From assembly GCF_000737335.2 (NCBI RefSeq), contig NZ_JMCC02000106.1, positions 1-43,706 on the forward strand: 43,706 bases of DNA, in the 5' to 3' direction. The notes beneath the pieces were generated by a model, which did not search any database, was not told the DNA's origin, and saw nothing but the letters and a program-made list of their open reading frames with translations. The DNA is from Enhygromyxa salina. GTDB taxonomy: Bacteria > Myxococcota_A > Polyangia > Nannocystales > Nannocystaceae. The position numbers were made by a program, and so were the translations under genes. Shown here one piece after another: positions 33,264 to 42,069 of this stretch (position 1 is its first letter; the number at the start of each line of letters is the position of its first letter).

Positions 33264-33836
33264 TCAGGAGCTGGTCCAGGTTGACGCGACCGCCACGCCC
33301 TCTCGGCCGCATGGATCCCTCACCAGTATCTCCACGCGCCGGTGGGTGGCGACGCCCCAATTCCCGAGGGTGACCAACACGCCTTCTTCCTCGAACCACC
33401 CTTCCTCGGTGAGCGTGATCGTGCGCGAGCCGACCACGAGCGTGCGCTCGTTGTCGAGCGACCAGTTCTGTGGGTTCCCACACTGCGTCTCGCACACGCT
33501 CAGCGCGATGTCGATCCGGAGCGAGGAATGCTGGAGATCAGGGTTCTTCACGCGCACGCCCAGCCAGATGTGCTGGGCGCCCTGAAAGCCATCGTAGACC
33601 TCGGGCATCTCTCCGGTCGTGAGCGGCGAGTACACAGCTTGGCCCTCTCCGAGCTCGAGCTCGAGCGCGCCCGTCAGCTCGCAGGTCGGATCCTCGACAA
33701 AGGCGCCGCTGTCGTTGGCGCAGCTGTTGACGTCGTCTTCACAAGGCGGGCCATCGGGCCCCACGCAGCCCGCGAGCGCTCCCCCGAGCAGGAGCGACAA
33801 CGCGGCGAGCATCGACGAACGCACTGTCGGAATCAT
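33264..33836 (-). CDS. Small lipoprotein of unknown function
   Basis: 190 residues from ATG 33836 (MIPTVRSSMLAAL); an internal ATG at residue 9 is possible. Lipobox LAGC after LAALSLLLGGA. The mature part has cysteines in PCEDDVNSCAND, PTCELTG, VCETQCGNP and RDPCGRE, and a beta-rich core (ALELELGEGQAVY, QHIWLGVRVKNPDLQHSSLRIDIAL, RTLVVGSRTITLTEEGWFEEEG). It looks like an immunoglobulin-like or C2-like sandwich. No family recognised. Its downstream end borders the repeat region; upstream lie about 200 bp without a gene, then the group II intron. Confidence 0.75.
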   Translation of the reverse strand: MIPTVRSSMLAALSLLLGGALAGCVGPDGPPCEDDVNSCANDSGAFVEDPTCELTGALELELGEGQAVYSPLTTGEMPEVYDGFQGAQHIWLGVRVKNPDLQHSSLRIDIALSVCETQCGNPQNWSLDNERTLVVGSRTITLTEEGWFEEEGVLVTLGNWGVATHRRVEILVRDPCGREGVAVASTWTSS

Positions 33837-34038
33837 ACGTCAACGCGAGGAAGCGCCGCAGCACGCGGCCACGCGGGGCGCGAAGAGTCGAAAATGGCAG
33901 GCCGCGGCGCCCAGCCGCGATAGCCTTCCTGCGTGGTGCGTCCTGACGAACGGGGAGCGCGCGTGGCGAAAGCCAGGCGAGTGTGTCGTTCACGCTGCAT
34001 CGTTCCAGCGGGTTCAAGTCCCGTCTCGGTAAACGCCG

Positions 34039-35953
34039 GTGTGCCGAGTAGCAGGCCCCAGGCGGGAGGAGAGATCCTCCTGGCCCAAGCGGGGTGTCGA
34101 AAGCCTCTTCGGAGGGAGCAAGATCGCGGGCCGCAGCATCAAGCGAATTCTGCAGCCTCGTCAGAGAAACAATGGGGCAGCCGAGCCGCTCACGTCACGG
34201 CGAAGGCCAGGTCCGACAGGCAAGAGACCGGAGATGAAAGCCTGTGGGATGCCCTCGGGGTAGGGGAAGTGGCACGCGATCGAGGAGCGATGCGGAACAG
34301 GGGAGACCCGTCTGAGTGGCCGTTGTCGCGGCGAGGCGTCCGAATAAGTCGAAGGCGAAATCGGGCGTTGCTCAGCGGGAGTCCGAGGGGGTCGAAGTAC
34401 TGATGATGGTCGTGCAACACAACGCGGCCGGAGGGAGGGACCCCTGCGATGGTCATGTCGGTGGCGGAGGTAAGCGTGAGGGCATGGCTGGGCATGAGAC
34501 CCAGTCCAACAACCCCGGCGGGTGCAACAAGCCCGACGACAAAGTGCGACAACTCCAAAGGCGACTGTGGGCCGCAGCCAAGCGGTCCCCGGATAGGCGG
34601 TTTCATGCTCTTTATGACCGCATCTTCAGGCGTGACGTCCTGGAGGAAGCATGGAATCGAGTGAGGCGGAACAAGGGCGCGGCGGGGGTCGACAACCAGA
34701 CCTTGGCCGAGCTCGAGCAGTACGGAGTCGGGCGCGTCTTGGACGAACTCGAGGCTGAACTGAAGGCGGGGACGTACAGGCCGCAGGCGGTTTTGCGGTG
34801 TTACATCCCGAAGGCCGATGGTAAGCAGCGGCCCCTGGGTATCCCGACGGTACGGGATCGCGTGGTGCAGATGGCGACGAAGCTGGTCGTGGAGCCGATC
34901 TTCGAGGCGGGTTTTCTCCCGTGCTCGTACGGCTTTCGGCCACGTCGCAGCGCCACGGATGCACTGGAGACGCTCCGCAAGCTTGGTGCGCGCGGAGGGA
35001 ATCACGTGCTCGAAGTCGACATCCGCGACTTCTTCGGCAGCATCAATCACGAACTGCTGATGAAGCTGGTGTCACGTCGGATCTCGGACAGGCGGGTGCT
35101 GAAGCTGCTTCGACTCTGGCTCACGGCAGGCGTGATCGAAGATGGGCGACGAACCGAGCTGGTCTCGGGTACGCCGCAAGGTGGGGTAATTTCCCCGCTG
35201 CTGTCGAACATCTACCTGCATGTGCTCGACGAGGTGTGGACGCGGCGGTATGCCCATCTGGGCACGCTGGTGCGCTATGCCGACGACTTCGTCATCATGT
35301 GCCGGACGAAGAAGGCGTGCGAGGAGGCCGAACGACGGGTCCGAGAGATCCTGAAGCGGCTGAAGCTGGAGGTCCATCCCGACAAGACGAGGCGAGTCGA
35401 GTTGAGCTGGGGCAAGCAAGGTTTCGACTTCCTCGGCTGCCACTTGCGCAAGGTGCTGTCAGGCAAGATCTGGGAGCGGGAGCGCAAGCGCGTGTACTTC
35501 CTGCAACGCTGGCCGAGCCAGCGGAGCATGAAGCGCGTACGGCAGCGCGTGAAGGAGCTGACGTCACGCAAGTGGAACTGGGTGAAGGACCTGCGGGTCC
35601 TGATCAAACAGATCAACCCAGTGCTGCGAGGGTGGGGGAACTACTTCCGCACGGGCAACGCGGCGGAGAAATTCAACCAGGTGGATACGTACGCCTGGGT
35701 GCGTCTGCGACGCTTCCTCGTCAAGCGCAAGGGTCGAAACCTGCGCGCGGGCGAGGCCGAAAAGTGGACGCGAGAGTTCTTCGTCGCGCTGGGTCTTCAT
35801 CGTCTACGTGGTACAGTCCGCTATCCGGGGGTCGCGTAATGCGGCGGTCCGAGAGGCCACTGGTAAGCCGTGTGCGGGAAAACCGCACGCACGGTTTGAA
35901 CGGGGGCCCTACCGGCATCCCACATCTCACTGTTGGAGAAAGGTAGGGTCTAC
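34039..35953 (+). mobile_element. Group II intron
   Basis: The element begins GTGTGCC, matching the group II consensus 5' end GUGYG, and is followed by a long structured region (34050-34400). It encodes its own reverse transcriptase. Domain V is at 35865-35897: an 8-bp lower stem containing the AGC triad (AAGCCGTG with CACGGTTT), a 2-nt bulge, and an upper TGCGG/CCGCA stem with a GAAA-type loop. Domain VI is formed by CCCTACC (35907-35913) and GGTAGGG (35942-35948). The 3' end is placed at ...TCTAC (35953), giving an AY ending; it could shift by a few bases. The insertion point is 2 nt before a lipoprotein start codon. Confidence 0.88.
34484..35839 (+). CDS. ltrA: Group II intron reverse transcriptase/maturase
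   Basis: Copies spliced intron RNA into DNA and helps it splice. 451 residues from ATG 34484 (MAGHETQSNNPGGC), the usual start of this class; the frame is open upstream to 34316 with another ATG at 34403. Visible reverse-transcriptase blocks are NKGAAGVDNQTL, YRPQAVLRCYIPKADGKQRPLGIPTVRDRVVQMA, SYGFRPRRSATDAL, VLEVDIRDFFGSINH, GTPQGGVISPLLSNIYLH and the catalytic YADDFVIM. The maturase (X) domain includes GFDFLGCHLRK and INPVLRGWGNYFRTGNAAEKFNQVD. No HNH endonuclease domain follows, so retrohoming would rely on replication forks or single strands. The gene appears intact and lies in intron domain IV, 25 bp before domain V. Confidence 0.93.
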   Translation: MAGHETQSNNPGGCNKPDDKVRQLQRRLWAAAKRSPDRRFHALYDRIFRRDVLEEAWNRVRRNKGAAGVDNQTLAELEQYGVGRVLDELEAELKAGTYRPQAVLRCYIPKADGKQRPLGIPTVRDRVVQMATKLVVEPIFEAGFLPCSYGFRPRRSATDALETLRKLGARGGNHVLEVDIRDFFGSINHELLMKLVSRRISDRRVLKLLRLWLTAGVIEDGRRTELVSGTPQGGVISPLLSNIYLHVLDEVWTRRYAHLGTLVRYADDFVIMCRTKKACEEAERRVREILKRLKLEVHPDKTRRVELSWGKQGFDFLGCHLRKVLSGKIWERERKRVYFLQRWPSQRSMKRVRQRVKELTSRKWNWVKDLRVLIKQINPVLRGWGNYFRTGNAAEKFNQVDTYAWVRLRRFLVKRKGRNLRAGEAEKWTREFFVALGLHRLRGTVRYPGVA

Positions 35954-35955
35954 CA

Positions 35956-36360
35956 ATGCGCTGCCTCGCTCCGCTCTTGCTTGCCGTGTTCGCGCTCGCG
36001 TGCGCGGCCGAGCCCGCCGACGTCAGCACGACCGGCCCTGTCTCCGACTGCTTTGGCTGCGCCTGCGGGCCCGATCTTCCCTGCGGGGAAGGTCTCGAGT
36101 GCATCAGCAATGTCTGCTCGCTGATCGAGGAGACCGGCGACGAGCTGCCTCCGAGCGCGTGCGGTTGGAACCCCATCGAGTCTTGGTACGACTGCGGTTT
36201 TCAGGGCGCGGACCCAGGCGGCGAGTTTCCCCGCGAGTGTCCGGCGGGCCTGACCGCCGACACACCATGTCCCGCCGCGCTGCCGTTCGAGGGCTGCTGC
36301 GAGGACGCGGGCGACGTCTGGTACTGCCAGGACGGCATGGTCGTGGCGACGTCGTGCTGA
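35956..36360 (+). CDS. Small Cys-rich lipoprotein beginning directly after the intron
   Basis: 134 residues, ATG 35956, only 2 nt after the predicted 3' end of the group II intron. The signal peptide ends at FALAC (C16). The mature part is Cys-rich (SDCFGCACGPDLPCGEGLECISNVC, then CGWNPIESWYDCGF and CPAGLTADTPCPAALPFEGCC), of the Dickkopf/EGF-like short module type common in myxobacterial surface proteins. Its natural 5' leader is separated from the start codon by the intron unless that is spliced; AAGG and AGGG of intron domain VI could act as a substitute ribosome-binding site. Function unknown. Confidence 0.8.
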   Translation: MRCLAPLLLAVFALACAAEPADVSTTGPVSDCFGCACGPDLPCGEGLECISNVCSLIEETGDELPPSACGWNPIESWYDCGFQGADPGGEFPRECPAGLTADTPCPAALPFEGCCEDAGDVWYCQDGMVVATSC

Positions 36361-36430
36361 CGGGGGACTTGGCCTCGGGGATCATGCGCGAACGGCCCAG
36401 ACGGACCCCGGCGCGCGCGATTTAGCGGTT

Positions 36431-36448
36431 CGGCGCTCTAGAGCGCCG
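36431..36448. repeat. Perfect 18-bp palindrome
   Basis: CGGCGCTCTAGAGCGCCG is fully self-complementary. Its right half opens the left arm of the larger inverted repeat, and CGGCGCTCTAG recurs at 36596-36606. It lies between convergent genes and may serve in termination. Confidence 0.8.
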
Positions 36449-36606
36449 ACCAGTTTGAATTCACGACGCCAGGCACATCTGGGGCCGCTCCTGCCGTTGT
36501 CGACTCGGCGCTCGCAGTATGCCGGATACAGCTTCGGCCTCGCTCCTAGTCAGGAACGGCCCCAGACGCACCTGACGACGCGACTCCAAACTGATCGGCG
36601 CTCTAG
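36438..36606. repeat. Imperfect foldback with 56-bp arms
   Basis: 36438-36493 and 36551-36606 are reverse complements at roughly 80 percent identity, both ending in the CTAGAGCGCC box and containing CTGGGGCCG and CAGTTTG blocks. The spacer is about 57 bp. The right arm overlaps the last codon and stop of the minus-strand hypothetical gene. It could be a MITE-like element or a bidirectional terminator structure. Confidence 0.8.
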
Positions 36607-37031
36607 GCGTGGGTGTTGGCGGGGACTTCGAGGGGGATCTGGGCGTAGCACCAGGCTTCGAGCTCGCCGACGAGGCGGGCGAGGCCGCTGCGATCGAGGG
36701 GGAGCTCGGCCAGGGCGACCTCTTTGGCGAGCAGGCGCTGCTCTTCGAGATCGATGTGGAAGCTGACGCTGGTGGCGGGGGCGGATGGGGTGCTCACGTG
36801 GATGCGAACCCGCAGGCCGCCGGGGGCGGGGCCGTCTGGTTCTGGACCGGTGACCTTGGCCCGGACCGAGGCTGACGCGCGATCTTTGGCAGACCGACGG
36901 GCGCGCTCGTCGTGATGTAGCGCGAGCGCGAACACGGAGTCGATCAGCGCGAGTACGAGTGGCGGCACGGCAGAGAGCTTGGCACCAACGAGCAGTGGTT
37001 GCACGGGCCCCCGCAAAATGGACTGGCCCAT
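36603..37031 (-). CDS. Hypothetical protein
   Basis: 142 residues from ATG 37031 (MGQSILRGPV); a longer start at 37118 adds an Arg-rich stretch that looks non-coding. No family recognised. An N-terminal hydrophobic part (VPPLVLALIDSVFALALHH) may be amphipathic or a membrane-associated helix; then a basic segment (DERARRSAKDRASASVRAKV), a beta stretch (GGLRVRIHVSTPSAPATSVSFHIDL) and a C-terminal helical part (LAELPLDRSGLARLVGELEAWCYAQ). The stop lies inside the right arm of the foldback repeat. Codon use fits a real gene. Confidence 0.6.
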   Translation of the reverse strand: MGQSILRGPVQPLLVGAKLSAVPPLVLALIDSVFALALHHDERARRSAKDRASASVRAKVTGPEPDGPAPGGLRVRIHVSTPSAPATSVSFHIDLEEQRLLAKEVALAELPLDRSGLARLVGELEAWCYAQIPLEVPANTHA

Positions 37032-37171
37032 TGTGGTGATGGATCGCGCGAGTCCGGCCACTGGCGGCGCGCAGTGTCTTCGAGCTCGGGCGAGGCTTTC
37101 TCGCCCGCGCGCGGACACTTTCCTAGACCGGTTTACCCTGGCAGCGAACGCTTCGTGCGATCGTCGCTACA

Positions 37172-37912
37172 TCAGTAGGGGCGCTCGCCCACGTAGTTGC
37201 CAGCGGGAGAGTAGTTGCAGACCGCCATGATCCACTCGCCCCCACCAAACGGGCTGTTGCGCGAGCACACGGCCACGCCGCAGCCGATCTCGGTCGAGTC
37301 GCGCCACACGACCTGGGTGTAGTGACCACAGACTTGGCCGGCGGCGCAGCGGTTGCTGGCGTAGTTGTAGTGGTCGGCCTCCGACGCCCAGCTGGCGACG
37401 ATCTCTTCCGCACTCGAGCTGTGCGAGCGCGCGCTCAGGTTCTCGCCGTACGAACCCTGGCTGTGCTCGAAGTCGCAGCGATCTGCCCAGGCCTGCGCGG
37501 TGGCGGCGAGCTGCTTGGACCAGCGAACGGGTGGCAAGGGCGGGTTCGCGGCCGGCGACACGCGTGCGCGGTGGAGGTTGTGCGCGGTGACGAAGCCGTC
37601 GGCGAAGGGATCACTCGCTGGGGTTGGCGAAGGGGCTGGCGAAGGGCCTGGTCGGGGATGTGCCTGCGAGTCGGCTTTGGAGGGGTGACCACGATGGCGT
37701 CGCGCGGGGGTGTGCGCGCGGTCGAAGTCGCGCCGGTTGCCCGTCGAGTCGCGCGCGTATTGGCTCGACGCAGCGAAGCCCGAACTCTCGATCGAGGACT
37801 CGGGCTGCAGAGGGTTTGGCTGGTGTTGTCGCGCACACCCAGCGGCGACGACGATAGCGAGCGCCAACAGGGCAGGGGTCGACAGGCGCGCGGGGCTCGG
37901 TGATGCGGGCAT
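37172..37912 (-). CDS. CAP-domain (SCP/PR-1) lipoprotein
   Basis: 246 residues from ATG 37912 (MPASPSPARL). Lipobox VAAGC. A Pro/Ser/Arg linker runs to about residue 105. The CAP domain follows: FVTAHNLHRARVSPAANPPLPPVRWSKQLAATAQAWADRC, GENLSARS, HYNYASNRCAAGQVCGHYTQVVWRDSTEIGCGVAVC and WIMAVCNYSPAGNYVGERPY. The conserved His/Glu cavity residues (H of AHNLHR, E of GENL, H of GHYTQ) and the disulfide cysteines are present, so the fold is complete and of the eukaryotic-like secreted type. Members bind lipids or act as toxins; role here unknown. Confidence 0.9.
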   Translation of the reverse strand: MPASPSPARLSTPALLALAIVVAAGCARQHQPNPLQPESSIESSGFAASSQYARDSTGNRRDFDRAHTPARRHRGHPSKADSQAHPRPGPSPAPSPTPASDPFADGFVTAHNLHRARVSPAANPPLPPVRWSKQLAATAQAWADRCDFEHSQGSYGENLSARSHSSSAEEIVASWASEADHYNYASNRCAAGQVCGHYTQVVWRDSTEIGCGVAVCSRNSPFGGGEWIMAVCNYSPAGNYVGERPY

Positions 37913-38049
37913 TGGATGACTGGACGTGAAGGGACCCAAACAGCTTCTCACACGGGCAAAAATGCCGGGGTTCCCGGGGCCGCTGCGCGCTGGCGGCCGG
38001 GGGATCCACTGCGAAGCGGTCGAGCGAGCAGGGTGACACTCTGGCCAGT

Positions 38050-38487
38050 GTGCGGTGTTGGAGGACCGTGCGCTGCCCCCCACGCTCGCCGGTGCTCGGG
38101 ATCATCGCAGCTTGGCTCGGTCTCGGGCTCGGGCTTGGACTCGCGCCGTGCGGCTGTGACTCGGGCGCGAGCGTCGAGCGCGAGCGCGAGCGCCTCGATC
38201 CCAGTCCGCAGCGCGTCGACCTGCGTGAGCGAGCGGTGCTCGAGGGCGACGTGGTCGAGCGCCTCGACGCTGGTTGCTACGTGTATCTGCGCCTGTCGAT
38301 CACCCACGACAGCGCCGCGCCGTGGTTGGCCCCGCACACGCAGCTGCGCTGGGTCGCCGTCGACGGTCGCTCACCTGGCCTGGGCGAGCGGGTCCAGGCG
38401 CGCAGCCTGGGGCGTCGCAGTCGTGTGTGGGAGCCCAGGCTCGAGCGTGACTTCGAGGTCCTCGAGTATGTGGCGCTGCTGCAGTGA
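38050..38487 (+). CDS. Small lipoprotein-like hypothetical protein
   Basis: About 145 residues; GTG 38050 or GTG 38068 (MRCPPRSPVLGII) could start it, the latter having GGAGG just 3 nt upstream. A hydrophobic segment (VLGIIAAWLGLGLGLGLAP) ends at a CGC that may be lipidated. The mature part is short and charged, including RVDLRERAVLEGDVVERLDAG and a beta-like C-terminal half (CYVYLRLSITHDSAAPWLAP, TQLRWVAVDGRS). Not recognised. It precedes the ZIP-permease gene by 142 bp. Confidence 0.55.
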   Translation: MRCWRTVRCPPRSPVLGIIAAWLGLGLGLGLAPCGCDSGASVERERERLDPSPQRVDLRERAVLEGDVVERLDAGCYVYLRLSITHDSAAPWLAPHTQLRWVAVDGRSPGLGERVQARSLGRRSRVWEPRLERDFEVLEYVALLQ

Positions 38488-38629
38488 GCGCCCGCGGGCG
38501 CGGTCGGGCCCGAAGCCGCTGCGCGAGAGTGGCGCCCGAGTGTAGGGCGTAGCGCTTGATTCGGCCTGGGGGTCATTGCGACCCAGCCCCTGGCGAGAGG
38601 CGGCTTGGCGAGTATAACGGGCGGCGCCG

Positions 38630-40555
38630 ATGCCCGAGCTGCCCATGAACGGCGAGTACGTGCTGGTCGCCAGCGTCGCGGCTTTGTTCGTGGGGCCGCT
38701 GATCTACCGGTTCGCCGGGCGCGACGGTCGGGCGTACTCGCTGTTTGACGGCATGGTTGTCGTGGCGGTGCTCGGGCTCGCGTTGCTCGAGATCGTGCCG
38801 CTCGGTGTCGAGCTGGCGGGCTGGCCGGCGTTGCTGGCCATGGTCGCGGGCGTGCTGCTGCCGAACCTCGCGGAGCGTCGCTTCGGCGGCAAGTCGACCC
38901 ACCGGGTCGCAACTTGGGCGGCGCTGATCGGCACGGCCCTGCACGCGTTCACCGACGGCCTCGCGCTCGCTGTCGGTGGCCACGTTCACGCGGGCAGTCA
39001 CGCGATGGAGTGGGCGGTCGTGCTGCACCGCGTCCCCGAGGGACTGGCGGTGTGGTGGATGTTGACCAGCCCCGACGACGGGGACGAGTCGGGCCAGCGC
39101 GCGGGGATCCTCGCGCTGGTGACGATCGCGACCGCGACCGGGCTTGGGTATCTGTTCGCTGGCAGCACGACGGTGCTCGACGACAGCCGGGTCGTTGGCG
39201 TGTTCGCGGCCTTCGTTGGCGGGTTGTTGCTGCACGTGGTCAGCCACGGGATCGGCAGCACGCGCTCGCGCCGGGCGGCCGAGCACCGCTACTGGCCAGG
39301 CATTGGCGGGCTGCTGGGGCTGGCGCTGGTGGTCGCCGTGGTCGTGGTCCCGGCCACCCGAGATGGGCACGGGGCCGAGATCGTGGACGCGTTCTGGGAT
39401 CTGCTGCTCGAGAGCGCGCCAGCGCTGTTGCTCGCGTATGGCGTGGCAGGCCTGATTGGCAGCGTGATGGGCGAGGCCCCGGCGCGGTGGCTGCGGCGCG
39501 GTGGGGCCACGATGCAGTCCCTGCGCGGGGTCGTGTTTGGGTTGCCGCTGCCGCTGTGCTCGTGCGGGGTGGTGCCGGTGTATCGCTCGCTGGTGGACCG
39601 CCGTGTGCCGGCCACGGCGGCGCTGGCGTTTCTGGTTGCAACCCCGGAGCTCGGGCTGGACGCGGTGTTGCTGTCGGTGCCCTTGCTGGGGTTGGACATG
39701 GCGCTGCTCCGGGTTGGCGTGGCGTTCGTGCTCGCGCTGTTCGTGGGCGTGGTCGTTGGCGGATGGGTCGAGCGCCGCGAGCTCCGGGCGCGTGGCGTGG
39801 ATGCAGGTGGGGCAGGCGGCGCAGATGGGGCGAGCGAGCCAGAACCCCCGCCGCCAGACACGAGGCCCCTGCGCGAGCGGCTGGTGGCGGGACTGCACAC
39901 GGGGTACGGCTCGATCCTCGACAGCACGGGCCCGTGGATCCTCGTTGGGCTGTTGCTCGCGGCGTTCTTGCAGCCGTGGGTGGACGCAGAGTTCTTCACC
40001 CAGCTCGGGCCGATGCTGCAGGTCGTCGCGTTTGGGCTGCTGGGGCTGCCGGTCTATGTGTGCGCGACGGGGGCCACGCCGCTGGTGGCCGTGCTGATCG
40101 CAAAGGGGCTCTCACCAGGGGCGGCGCTGGCGTTCCTGCTGACGGGGCCCGCGACCAACGCAACGACCTTTGGGGTGCTCGAGCAGCTGCATGGGCGCAA
40201 GGTGGCGCTGGCGTTCGCGGGGGCGATGATCGTCGCGGTGCTGGGGTTGGGGTGGGGGGTCAACTTGGTGTGGCCAGCAGCGGGCGCGGAGGCAGCGGTC
40301 GCGCATGTGCACGACAGCCACGGCGTGTTGGCGATTGCCAGCGCCGGGGTCTTGGGCGTGCTGTTCTTGGCGTCGCTCGTTCGCCAGGGGCCGCGCGGGT
40401 TTCTTGGGCGGCTCTGGGAGCTAGGTGGGCACGACCATGATCATCACGATCATGGTGATCACGATCATGACGATCATGACGATCATGACGACGGTGATCA
40501 CGGGCCAGGGAAGGACGAGCCGAAGGCCGCTGGTGGTTGCTGCGGGGGGCACTGA
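38630..40555 (+). CDS. ZIP plus SO_0444-type permease fusion, putative metal transporter
   Basis: 641 residues with many membrane helices; ATG 38630 or ATG 38645 as start. The N-terminal part (1-240) is ZIP-like: HAFTDG at 105-110 and HRVPEG at 133-138 correspond to the metal-binding HNxxDG and HExPEG motifs of helices 4 and 5, though the second His-Glu pair reads His-Arg. Residues about 255-590 match the SO_0444/DUF318-type permease family linked to Cu/Zn or arsenical efflux: CSCGVVPVYRS (C310, C312), VATPELGLDAVLLS and GPATNATTFGVLEQL. The C-terminal tail (about 598-641) is HDHDHHDHGDHDHDDHDDHD then AGGCCGGH, a metal-binding extension. Predicted metal efflux or buffering at the inner membrane. 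The fusion is the unusual part. Confidence 0.83.
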   Translation: MPELPMNGEYVLVASVAALFVGPLIYRFAGRDGRAYSLFDGMVVVAVLGLALLEIVPLGVELAGWPALLAMVAGVLLPNLAERRFGGKSTHRVATWAALIGTALHAFTDGLALAVGGHVHAGSHAMEWAVVLHRVPEGLAVWWMLTSPDDGDESGQRAGILALVTIATATGLGYLFAGSTTVLDDSRVVGVFAAFVGGLLLHVVSHGIGSTRSRRAAEHRYWPGIGGLLGLALVVAVVVVPATRDGHGAEIVDAFWDLLLESAPALLLAYGVAGLIGSVMGEAPARWLRRGGATMQSLRGVVFGLPLPLCSCGVVPVYRSLVDRRVPATAALAFLVATPELGLDAVLLSVPLLGLDMALLRVGVAFVLALFVGVVVGGWVERRELRARGVDAGGAGGADGASEPEPPPPDTRPLRERLVAGLHTGYGSILDSTGPWILVGLLLAAFLQPWVDAEFFTQLGPMLQVVAFGLLGLPVYVCATGATPLVAVLIAKGLSPGAALAFLLTGPATNATTFGVLEQLHGRKVALAFAGAMIVAVLGLGWGVNLVWPAAGAEAAVAHVHDSHGVLAIASAGVLGVLFLASLVRQGPRGFLGRLWELGGHDHDHHDHGDHDHDDHDDHDDGDHGPGKDEPKAAGGCCGGH

Positions 40556-40559
40556 GGGG

Positions 40560-40611
40560 TCGTTCGCGGGGGTGACGTTGCCACACCGGACACGCCACAC
40601 ACCGCGAACGA
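40560..40611. terminator. Possible bidirectional hairpin between convergent genes
   Basis: TCGTTCGCGG and CCGCGAACGA form a perfect 10-bp inverted repeat with a 32-nt loop, placed between the convergent ZIP-permease and WD40 genes. There is no T-run on either side, so termination is a guess from position. Confidence 0.4.
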
Positions 40612-40630
40612 ACTCGAGCGATCCCGCCGC

Positions 40631-41617
<987 letters not shown>

Positions 41618-41805
41618 GAGGGATCCCTCCCGAGCGGCGCGTGGGTCGGTGCTGTCCTGCTTCTGTTCAACTGAAGTTCCTCGAGTTCAAGGGCGGGTGA
41701 CCAGCCACGACCGGTCAGCCGGCCGAGATGATACACGCGGAACCGCGCATCGCCGCTCGCCTTTTTTTGCGGTCCTGCACCCCGTCGTGCCGGCTACAGT
41801 GGGGG

Positions 41806-42051
41806 GTGTCGCGCGTTTCGATCATCGGTCTGGGAATTTGTCTGTTCGTGAGTTTGGGCTGCGATCGCAAGTGGGACTTCGAGTGCACGGCCGCGTGGAG
41901 TCACGATGGCGCCGAGGTCTGGCGCAACGTCTATACCTACCCGCAGATGGCCGACGAGCACGCCGCCACCGCCCGCTGCAAAGAAGAGATGCTCGAGGCC
42001 AAGCCCAAGAAGGCAAACTCGGCGGTCTGCCACTGCGTGGGCCAGGAGTGA
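41806..42051 (+). CDS. Very small lipoprotein
   Basis: 81 residues from GTG 41806 (MSRVSIIGLGICLFVSLGC), preceded by a G-rich ribosome-binding-site-like stretch (41797-41805); an in-frame ATG at 41728 would add non-signal sequence. Lipobox VSLGC (C19). The mature peptide has four more cysteines: FECTAAW, ARCKEEM and VCHCVGQE. It is charged (DRKWDFECTAAWSHDGAEVW). No family recognised. It is divergent from the WD40 gene by 188 bp, and its stop lies 18 bp from the convergent M16-like gene. Confidence 0.7.
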   Translation: MSRVSIIGLGICLFVSLGCDRKWDFECTAAWSHDGAEVWRNVYTYPQMADEHAATARCKEEMLEAKPKKANSAVCHCVGQE

Positions 42052-42069
42052 TCAGGCTTGCGCAGCTCG

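Noticed and set aside
33958..34031. Complete tRNA gene ending at the T-arm-like sequence
   Set aside because: No acceptor 5' strand complementary to CTCGGTA and no good anticodon stem are found at the right distance.
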